Both the position numbers and the translations under genes were made by a program. Shown here piece by piece: positions 31,117 through 36,702 of a stretch of 36,702 nt of DNA. The notes below the pieces were generated by a model that was not told the DNA's origin, made no database searches, and worked only from the letters and a program-made list of their open reading frames with translations. This DNA is from an uncultured Eubacteriales bacterium (lineage in GTDB: Bacteria; Bacillota; Clostridia; Oscillospirales; Acutalibacteraceae), in the NCBI GenBank assembly GCA_934488615.1, contig CAKSSJ010000023.1:1-36702 (forward strand), in the 5' to 3' direction. Within the stretch, counting starts at the first letter, position 1; every line of letters starts with the position of its first letter.

Positions 31117-32130
31117 ATGATAGAAATACAACATCTGACCAAAACCTTTGAGACCTCGGACGGCAAGCTCGACGCGCTCAACGACGTTTCATTGAAAATT
31201 GACGACGGCGAAATTTACGGAATAATCGGAATGAGCGGCGCAGGCAAAAGCACACTTGTCCGCTGTATCAACATGCTTGAACGTCCTACTCAGGGCAAGG
31301 TCATCATAGACGGTATCGACGTCGGCGCACTCAGCAACTCCGAGCTTCGCAACGAGCGCAGACAGATAACGATGATTTTCCAGGGCTTCAACCTGCTCAT
31401 GCAGCGCACCTGCCTTAAGAATGTCTGCTTTCCTATGGAGCTTGCGGGAGTTAAAAAATCCGAGGCAACAGCACGCGCGAAGGAGCTTCTTGAAATCGTC
31501 GGTCTCGGCGACAAGCTCAAGAGCTATCCCGTTCAGCTTTCGGGCGGTCAGCAGCAGAGAGTTGCAATAGCCAGAGCGCTTGCGACGCACCCGAAAATTC
31601 TGCTCTGCGACGAGGCGACAAGTGCGCTTGATCCTCAAACAACGCAGTCGATCCTTTCGCTTATCAGGGATATCCATGACAAGCTCGGCATCACCGTCAT
31701 TGTCATAACCCACCAGATGAGCGTTGTTGAGCAGATATGCACGCGCGTTGCGATCCTCGACCACGGAACCGTCGTTGAGGAGGGCAAGGTCAGCGATGTT
31801 TTTGCCGCTCCGAAATCGGACGCCGCCAAGTCGCTCGTTTATCCCGACGGCTGTGAATTCAGCGCGGCGGAATATCCCGACGAAAGCATTATCCGTGTTG
31901 TATTCAACGGCGCTTCGGCAACGAACAAGCCGCTCATAGCTCAGATGGCAATTGACGAGGGCATCGCCGCCGATATTCTTTCGGCTTCAACGCGTTCGCT
32001 CGACGGAAAGGCATACGGCAACATGCTTCTGGGCATTCCCGACGGTAAATCGGGTCTTGAAAAAGCAATGAATTATCTTAAGAATATACCCGATATCTAC
32101 GTTGAGGAGGTGACAAAACATGCTGAGTGA
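31117..32130 (+). CDS. metN: Methionine ABC transporter, ATP-binding protein
   Basis: 337 residues. Walker A GMSGAGKSTLVR (about 39-50), signature LSGGQQQRVAIARAL, Walker B ILLCDEATSALDPQT, switch histidine in VITHQMSVVEQI. The C-terminal NIL/ACT-like domain (about 250-335) is present. In E. coli MetN it binds methionine and inhibits transport when the amino acid is abundant. It overlaps metI by 11 bp. Confidence 0.94.
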   Translation: MIEIQHLTKTFETSDGKLDALNDVSLKIDDGEIYGIIGMSGAGKSTLVRCINMLERPTQGKVIIDGIDVGALSNSELRNERRQITMIFQGFNLLMQRTCLKNVCFPMELAGVKKSEATARAKELLEIVGLGDKLKSYPVQLSGGQQQRVAIARALATHPKILLCDEATSALDPQTTQSILSLIRDIHDKLGITVIVITHQMSVVEQICTRVAILDHGTVVEEGKVSDVFAAPKSDAAKSLVYPDGCEFSAAEYPDESIIRVVFNGASATNKPLIAQMAIDEGIAADILSASTRSLDGKAYGNMLLGIPDGKSGLEKAMNYLKNIPDIYVEEVTKHAE

Positions 32131-32830
32131 GTATCTTGCATCGGAGGAGGTGCAGAAGGCGCTTGAGGTTCTGAAAACCCAATTTCCGCTTGCTATATGG
32201 GAAACGGTCTACGTCACACTGCTTTCCACCCTTTTCGCAATAATAATCGGTCTGCCGCTCGGCGTGCTTCTTGTTGCGGGCGAAAACAAAAAAATCCTGC
32301 GTATTCCGCAGGGTGTCCTCCACGTTATCAATGTTATCATCAATCTTCTGCGCTCTGTCCCGTTCCTCATTCTCATGATAATGGTCTTTCCTCTTACAAG
32401 GCTTATCGTCGGAACGGTTGTCGGCACACCCGCAACGGTCGTACCGCTTGTTATTGCGGCATTCCCGTTCGTTGCGCGACTGGTCGAAAGCAGTCTGAGA
32501 GAAATCAACCCGAGCATCATCGAGGCGGCACAGAGCATGGGCGCTTCGCCGTTTCAGATCATTGCAAAGGTCATGATACCAGAAAGCATCCCATCGCTCA
32601 TTTCAAACGGAACCATCGCCCTCACAACCGTCCTTGGCTACTCGGCGATGAGCGGAATCATCGGCGGCGGCGGACTCGGCAAGATCGCCATTAACTACGG
32701 CTACTACAGATACCAGTACCTCATCATGGTCTTTGCCGTTGTATTTCTTATTATCCTCGTTCAGATTTTCCAGAGCCTCGGAACCTTCCTCGCAACCAAG
32801 TGCGATAAGAGGCTCAAAAACAGAAAGTAA
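32120..32830 (+). CDS. metI: Methionine ABC transporter, permease
   Basis: 236 residues with five membrane helices. The family coupling loop is RLVESSLREINPSIIEAAQSMGASPFQIIAKVMIPESIPSLI, and the segment GYSAMSGIIGGGGLGKIAINYGYYRYQ is characteristic of MetI. The ATG lies inside the metN end with GGAGG upstream, so translation is coupled. Works with MetN and MetQ. Confidence 0.94.
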   Translation: MLSEYLASEEVQKALEVLKTQFPLAIWETVYVTLLSTLFAIIIGLPLGVLLVAGENKKILRIPQGVLHVINVIINLLRSVPFLILMIMVFPLTRLIVGTVVGTPATVVPLVIAAFPFVARLVESSLREINPSIIEAAQSMGASPFQIIAKVMIPESIPSLISNGTIALTTVLGYSAMSGIIGGGGLGKIAINYGYYRYQYLIMVFAVVFLIILVQIFQSLGTFLATKCDKRLKNRK

Positions 32831-32859
32831 AAAAAATAAACAGGAATCGGTGATCGGTA

Positions 32860-34185
32860 ATGTCTCTGTACGAAAAACTTATCAATAAAGAAGAAGCGCT
32901 GTCCGTAGTCGGTCTCGGCTATGTCGGCATGCCGCTGGCGGTCGCTTTTGCCGCAAAGGGTCTTAACGTTATCGGCTTTGACCTCAATGCGAAAAAAATC
33001 GACCTCTACAAGTCAGGCGTTGACCCGACAAAGGAGGTCGGCGACGAGGCGATACGCTCAACAACGATAAGCTTTACTCCCGATGAAAGGGATCTGAGAA
33101 AGGCGAGATTTCATATCGTTGCCGTTCCGACGCCCGTAAATACCGATCACACGCCCGATCTTTCCCCCGTTATCGGCGCTTCGGAAATTGTCGGCAGAAA
33201 CCTCACAAAAGGCTCGATCGTCGTGTTTGAATCGACCGTTTACCCGGGCTGTACGGAGGACGTGTGTATCCCCGTGCTTGAAAAGGAATCGGGGCTCAAA
33301 TGCGGAACGGATTTTAAGGTCGGCTATTCGCCCGAAAGGATCAACCCCGGCGACAAGGTTCACCGTCTTGAGAATATTCACAAAATCGTTTCCGGCATGG
33401 ACAGGGAATCGCTTGAGGAAATCAAGAATATCTACGACATCGTCATCGAGGTCGGCACCCATCCCGTTTCAAATATCAAGACCGCCGAGGCGGTAAAGGT
33501 CGTTGAAAACAGTCAGCGCGACATCAACATCGCCTTCATGAACGAGCTGGCAATGGTGTTTGACCGCATGAACATCGACACGAACGAGGTCGTTGACGGA
33601 ATGAACACCAAGTGGAACGCGCTCGGCTTCCGTCCGGGACTTGTCGGCGGACACTGCATCGGCGTTGATCCGTATTACTTCACCTATGAGGCGGAGAAGC
33701 TCGGCTACCACAGCCAGATAATTCTCAGCGGACGAATCGTGAACGACAATATGGGCAAATACGTTGCCGACGCGGCTATCAAGAAGATGGTCGAGGCGGG
33801 ACAGGCGCCCAAGCACAGCAAGGTAGTTATCATGGGTCTGACCTTTAAGGAGAATTGTCCCGACATCCGCAATTCCAAGGTTGAGGACATAATAAAAAGG
33901 CTCAATGAATATGAAATAAAGCCGACGGTCGTTGACCCGTGGGCAAGCAAGGCGGAGGCGCTCGCCGAATACGGTGTTGAGCTTTCCGAGCTCGGTGAGG
34001 TCAAGGACGCGGACTGCGTTATCATGGCGGTCGCGCACAAGGAATTCAGAGCGCTCGGCATTGACGGAGTAACGAAGCTCTTCAACCCCGAGACAAGGGC
34101 CGCCGACAGAGTTTTCCTTGACGTCAAGGGCTTATTCACCGTTGACGAGCTGGAAAAATCGGGAATGAAATACTGGAGATTATAA
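32860..34185 (+). CDS. Nucleotide-sugar dehydrogenase (UDP-GlcNAc/GalNAc type)
   Basis: 441 residues of the UDP-glucose/GDP-mannose dehydrogenase superfamily. NAD-binding GLGYVGMPLAVAFAAKG (about 18-34), then VAVPTPVN, STVYPGCTED, GYSPERINPGD, and the catalytic cysteine C266 in GLVGGHCIGVDPYYF. The C-terminal domain carries LTFKENCPDIRNSKV. The pattern best fits WbpA/WbpO/TviB-like enzymes that oxidise UDP-HexNAc to uronic acids for capsule or O-glycan synthesis. It starts 30 bp after metI with a weak ribosome binding site and ends at a terminator. Confidence 0.9.
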   Translation: MSLYEKLINKEEALSVVGLGYVGMPLAVAFAAKGLNVIGFDLNAKKIDLYKSGVDPTKEVGDEAIRSTTISFTPDERDLRKARFHIVAVPTPVNTDHTPDLSPVIGASEIVGRNLTKGSIVVFESTVYPGCTEDVCIPVLEKESGLKCGTDFKVGYSPERINPGDKVHRLENIHKIVSGMDRESLEEIKNIYDIVIEVGTHPVSNIKTAEAVKVVENSQRDINIAFMNELAMVFDRMNIDTNEVVDGMNTKWNALGFRPGLVGGHCIGVDPYYFTYEAEKLGYHSQIILSGRIVNDNMGKYVADAAIKKMVEAGQAPKHSKVVIMGLTFKENCPDIRNSKVEDIIKRLNEYEIKPTVVDPWASKAEALAEYGVELSELGEVKDADCVIMAVAHKEFRALGIDGVTKLFNPETRAADRVFLDVKGLFTVDELEKSGMKYWRL

Positions 34186-34196
34186 AAGAATAAATC

Positions 34197-34236
34197 AAAA
34201 CCCCATCGGAACTTACAACTCCGATGGGGTTCGTTT
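34197..34236. terminator. Bidirectional terminator
   Basis: AACCCCATCGGA and TCCGATGGGGTT form a 12-bp stem with a 9-nt loop. The plus strand continues CGTTTTAC and the minus strand TTGATTTATTC. It lies between the convergent genes ending at 34185 and 34236. Confidence 0.8.
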
Positions 34237-35048
34237 TACACAGCGCTTTTCTCAAGCGCACTTTCCTTAACCTGCTCAATATACGCATTTTTTCCGCTTC
34301 CGCGCTGCTTATAGCAATCGGACTTTTCAACGGGATTCATGTTCATGTCCTTCGTTGCGCCCTTGGCGGCTATCTGCCAGCCCGTAAAGACGGGGAACAT
34401 CAGCGGAATAACCTTTTTCTTTGACACGATGTTCCAAATCCTTGACGCAAAGAAGGTGCAGTTGAAGTAAAGATCCCAGTAATTCGCCGTTCTGATGCTG
34501 TTATTGACCTTGAGCAAGGTCTTTTTGGTGACCTCCTGCTTGAGCCAACGGGGATTTTTCATACCGTATGCCCTTGTGCGGTATGCCTCCATGTTATAGT
34601 ACACACCGAAGTCGTCCCTCCGACGGATCGAATATGTACCGACAGAAACTCCGCAATCGGGCTTCAAAGTATAACAGCCGACAGGAATATCGATATCGGT
34701 CAGATTCTCAACATATATCCACGCGTGGCCGAGGCCCTTCTGCTGAGTGCAGATATAAACATTCGCAACCGTTTCGTCATCGCCGTATTCGTCAAACGTT
34801 CTGACAGGCTCCGTAGTGGGCTCTGTTGTTGGCTCGGTAGTCGGCTCTGTTGTAGGCTCTGTGGTGGGCTCCGTCGTTTCGGGCTCGGTCGTTGTCTCGC
34901 CCTCGACGGTCGTTCCAGTCAAGAATTCCGTTATTCCCGTGATGACGTCATTGATGCCCGAATCCGAAAATCCCGCAAAGGTCGGCACAGACAAAATAAC
35001 GATTATCACAAGGATGATCGAAATGATGCTGATAAGCTGCTTCTTCAT
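34236..35048 (-). CDS. Secreted Thr-Glu-Pro-repeat protein, possible NlpC/LRAT-like domain
   Basis: 270 residues from the ATG at 35048, chosen for AGGGATGG upstream; an in-frame ATG at 35168 lies further up without support. An N-terminal signal or anchor (ISIISIILVIIVILSV) is followed by a TTEP linker of about six four-residue repeats near residues 55-85. The C-terminal domain has GLGHAWIYVENL and, later, YFNCTFFASRIWN. A histidine followed by a distant N-C-x-x-F/A motif is the arrangement of permuted NlpC/P60-LRAT-like (YiiX/YebB) hydrolases. Catalysis is inferred, not shown. Confidence 0.7.
   Translation of the reverse strand: MKKQLISIISIILVIIVILSVPTFAGFSDSGINDVITGITEFLTGTTVEGETTTEPETTEPTTEPTTEPTTEPTTEPTTEPVRTFDEYGDDETVANVYICTQQKGLGHAWIYVENLTDIDIPVGCYTLKPDCGVSVGTYSIRRRDDFGVYYNMEAYRTRAYGMKNPRWLKQEVTKKTLLKVNNSIRTANYWDLYFNCTFFASRIWNIVSKKKVIPLMFPVFTGWQIAAKGATKDMNMNPVEKSDCYKQRGSGKNAYIEQVKESALEKSAV
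34806..34890 (-). repeat. Tandem 12-bp repeats encoding Thr-Thr-Glu-Pro
   Basis: Plus-strand units of the form GGCTCNGTNGTN repeat about six times with third-position variation, encoding the TTEP linker. The synonymous drift suggests the protein repeat is selected and not freshly expanded. Confidence 0.75.
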
Positions 35049-35130
35049 TTTTCCATCCCTTTTCATTCTTATTAACAATATTATACATATGTATTTCAAT
35101 TTGTCAATATTGCAAAAATGAACGCTCCGC

Positions 35131-35163
35131 AAAAAATAAAAAGCCGCATAAAAATGCGACTTC
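35131..35163 (-). terminator. Terminator downstream of the tRNA-Leu remnant
   Basis: On the minus strand AGTCGCAT and ATGCGGCT form a stem around TTT, followed by TTTTATTTTTT. It lies a few bases after the tRNA 3' end, as expected for the original tRNA-Leu gene. Confidence 0.7.
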
Positions 35164-35170
35164 TTCATAT

Positions 35171-35225
35171 TGGTGCCGGTGACCGGGGTCGAACCGGTAC
35201 GGTATCGCTACCACCGGATTTTGAG
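35171..35225 (-). tRNA. 3' fragment of tRNA-Leu(CAA); attachment site of an integrated element
   Basis: In RNA sense it runs from the anticodon loop CTCAAAA (anticodon CAA) through the anticodon 3' stem TCCGG, a long class II variable arm (GGTA-GCGA-TACC), the T arm (ACCGG-TTCGACC-CCGGT), the acceptor strand CACCGGC and ACCA. The 5' half is absent: bases before the loop (AATAA) cannot pair with TCCGG. The break at the anticodon loop is typical of tyrosine-integrase insertion into tRNA genes. The intact gene would lie at the other end of the element, right of the window. Confidence 0.85.
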
Positions 35226-35521
35226 TTATTTGCTTCATACGGAATACAAACGAACTCAAACCCCTATGGAGGTCGTCAACGGACACCTAAAAGCCCGCAA
35301 TTACTAATTATTTTGAAACTGATGTGTTAAAAAGCTCCGTTTCGTCTGCCATTTCCGCATTTCTCAATTTTGACGGGAATTTTGGATTTTGGAGGGACAT
35401 CGGAGGGATGTAACCCCAAAACGGGGCACAACAGCACACGCAATAGATTTATAAATTGCAAACATATTATAGCGTATTTCTCTGCCATTGACAACATATT
35501 TTCAAAAAAAGAGGTATCGCT

Positions 35522-35764
35522 ATGAAATCACGCGCACATTATGAAAAACTGTTTTCTTCTTTTCCCGATGTTGTAACCCTCCCCGAATTTCAATCAATGC
35601 TCGGAGGTATCGGTGACAGTACCGCCCGAAAAATAATGAGGGCAAACAAAGTTAAACACTTCTATATAAGAAGTACATACATGATTCCAAAAGCCTGTGT
35701 GATCGATTATGTATTGAGCGAGGATTATGCAAAATACAGCAAGACACTCAAAGCAAGGGTCTGA
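35522..35764 (+). CDS. Small DNA-binding protein (excisionase/HTH-like)
   Basis: 80 basic residues. LPEFQSMLGGIGDSTARKIMRANKVKHFYIRSTYMIPKACVIDYVLS reads like a winged-helix/MerR-type module of the excisionase kind, with an HTH and an R-x-x-Y-x-I-P wing often seen at the start of ICE and plasmid regions. AGAGG precedes the ATG. It has its own terminator (35770-35799). A role in excision or replication is inferred from context. Confidence 0.65.
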   Translation: MKSRAHYEKLFSSFPDVVTLPEFQSMLGGIGDSTARKIMRANKVKHFYIRSTYMIPKACVIDYVLSEDYAKYSKTLKARV

Positions 35765-35769
35765 ACTGC

Positions 35770-35799
35770 AAGCCGTTTGAGAAATCAAGCGGCTTTTTC
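35770..35799 (+). terminator. Terminator after the small DNA-binding gene
   Basis: AAGCCGTTTGA and TCAAGCGGCTT (11 bp, one G-U) around GAAA, followed by TTTC. Confidence 0.75.
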
Positions 35800-35810
35800 A
35801 TTTCCGTACA

Positions 35811-35838
35811 TAGCCGTCTGCTTCGCCGCAGGCGGCTA
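35811..35838 (+). promoter_or_regulatory. Stem-loop just upstream of parA
   Basis: TAGCCGTCTGC pairs with GCAGGCGGCTA (11 bp, one G-U), loop TTCGCC, with no U-run. It ends 10 bases before the AAAGGAGG ribosome binding site of parA and may affect its translation or mRNA end. Confidence 0.4.
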
Positions 35839-35865
35839 AATCTATGTAAAGGAGGAAACCCCAAA

Positions 35866-36690
35866 ATGGCGAACTGTAAAGTAATAGCGGTGACGAACCA
35901 AAAAGGCGGCGTGGGTAAAACCACAACAACCGCAAGTCTCGGTATCGGTCTGGCGCAGGAAAACAAACGGGTACTACTGATCGACGCGGACGCGCAGGCT
36001 TCTCTGACGCTCTCCCTCGGTTATGCCAAACCCGACGAGTTGCCCGTTACCCTGACGGACATTATGCAGAGTGTAATCGACGACACGCCGATTCCCGACG
36101 GACACGGTATTTTGCACCACGGCGAGGGCGTTGACCTGCTCCCGGCAAACATTACCCTATCGGGTATGGAAATCCGGCTCATAAACGCTATGAACCGTGA
36201 ACGGGCGCTGCGGACATATCTGGGTGAGGTCAAACCTCACTACGACTATATCCTCATTGACTGTATGCCGTCGCTCGGTATTATGCCGCTGAACTCACTG
36301 GCGGCAGCGGACAGCGTTATCATACCGTCGCAGCCGTCGTTTCTCTCGGCAAAGGGTCTGGATTTGCTTATGCACTCCATTTCACAGGTCAAGCGGCAGA
36401 TCAATCCCAAGCTGAAAATCGACGGGATTCTTTTTACGATGGTAGACAGCCGAACCAACGAGGCAAAGGAAATCATTGCTTCTCTGCGCGCCCACTACGG
36501 TGAGAAAATCCGTGTGTTTGGGGCGGAAATACCCTTTTCCGTGAGAGCCGCCGAAACCAGCGGCAGGGGCAAGAGTATCTACGCCCACGACAAAAACGGC
36601 AAGGTGGCTGCTGCCTATCACGCGTTGACAAAGGAGGTGTTGGAGATTGAGCGTAAAAACGAGAGATTTAGGAATGACGCCGTTAGATGA
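35866..36690 (+). CDS. parA: ParA/Soj-family partition ATPase
   Basis: 274 residues. Deviant Walker A KGGVGKTTTTASLG (from about residue 11), Walker A' region LLIDADAQASLTLSLGY, Walker B YILIDCMPSLGIMPLNSLAA. It lacks an N-terminal HTH, so it is the short Soj type. It would segregate or maintain the element together with ParB. AAAGGAGG precedes the ATG. The downstream parB-like frame overlaps its end. Confidence 0.94.
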   Translation: MANCKVIAVTNQKGGVGKTTTTASLGIGLAQENKRVLLIDADAQASLTLSLGYAKPDELPVTLTDIMQSVIDDTPIPDGHGILHHGEGVDLLPANITLSGMEIRLINAMNRERALRTYLGEVKPHYDYILIDCMPSLGIMPLNSLAAADSVIIPSQPSFLSAKGLDLLMHSISQVKRQINPKLKIDGILFTMVDSRTNEAKEIIASLRAHYGEKIRVFGAEIPFSVRAAETSGRGKSIYAHDKNGKVAAAYHALTKEVLEIERKNERFRNDAVR

Positions 36691-36702
36691 TTTGTTTTCT
36701 AC
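36647..36702 (+). CDS. Start of a ParB-like gene (partial)
   Basis: A frame overlapping the parA end reads MSVKTRDLGMTPLDDLFST from a TTG at 36647 (GGAGG 9 nt upstream), or from the ATG at 36674. The phrase MTPLDDLF resembles ParB N-termini from Clostridia elements. It runs off the window. Confidence 0.5.
   Translation, partial: MSVKTRDLGMTPLDDLFS

Larger units (their letters stand above)
35226..36702 (+). mobile_element. Left end of an integrated element (ICE/plasmid-like), continues past the window
   Basis: It begins at the truncated tRNA-Leu and contains a small DNA-binding protein, ParA and the start of ParB. No integrase or conjugation gene is within the window. 35226-35521 is non-coding; it holds AACTCAAA (35253-35260), an inverted copy of TTTGAGTT at the junction (35220-35227), possibly an integrase site. 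Confidence 0.65.

Noticed and set aside
35118..35330. 70-codon plus-strand ORF (GAGDRGRTGTVSLP...)
   Set aside because: A known kind of false gene made by translating the complement of a tRNA-Leu; the region is the tRNA fragment.

Overview
The window looks like chromosome of a gut-type Clostridia, probably Oscillospiraceae/Ruminococcaceae. The support is a Firmicutes-style rplU-prp-rpmA operon with an L27 that carries a cleavable N-terminal extension, a darA(yaaQ)-holB-yaaT block, a T-box in front of asnS-asnA, GGAGG ribosome binding sites, and sigma-A promoters of the TTGACA-17-TATAAT type. The species cannot be named from the sequence.

Layout. 1-49 is the start of a minus-strand gene that leaves the window. 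332-991 is a hemolysin III/PAQR protein. 1368-7755 is mostly minus strand: an XRE-type membrane regulator, the L21-Prp-L27 operon with its leader, a secreted alpha/beta hydrolase, a GtrA protein and a polar amino-acid ABC importer. 7946-9446 holds a small membrane protein, a frameshifted HEPN-like gene and a HAD phosphatase. 9447-11208 has no protein gene of normal size. It contains dispersed extragenic repeats and then a complete minus-strand transcription unit with a promoter at 11059-11087 and a terminator at 10081-10111. This unit is filled by a tandem array built on the core GUGAGU and is the strongest candidate here for something undescribed. 11209-12416 carries a DUF1292 gene, 6S RNA and an unknown protein. 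12458-12930 is a decayed IS3-family transposase. 13068-22644 carries a phosphoesterase, a CorA-like transporter, T-box-asnS-asnA, and a citrate synthase operon with a membrane protein, an AEC transporter and a QueG-like Fe-S protein. 22907-27474 is darA-holB-yaaT-copA-copZ. It converges on a two-component system at 27561-29491. 29820-32830 is a methionine-type ABC importer (metQ-metN-metI) preceded by a short unit encoding two Met/Cys-containing micro-peptides separated by an intrinsic terminator. 32860-35048 holds a nucleotide-sugar dehydrogenase and a secreted Thr-Glu-Pro-repeat protein with a possible NlpC/LRAT-like domain.

At 35171-35225 the 3' part of a class II tRNA-Leu(CAA) gene stops at its anticodon loop. 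From there to the right end the genes are plasmid/ICE-like (a small DNA-binding protein, ParA and the start of ParB). I read this as the junction with an integrated element that continues beyond the window.

Several units show RNA-level control: an L21 leader, an asparagine T-box, stem-loops after the binding-protein gene in both ABC operons, the Met/Cys leader, 6S RNA and the long repeat RNA. At least six dispersed extragenic repeats (head CCTCCCC/GGGGAGGTG, tail CCTCAGTC...GGGGAGCC) fill the gaps between operons.
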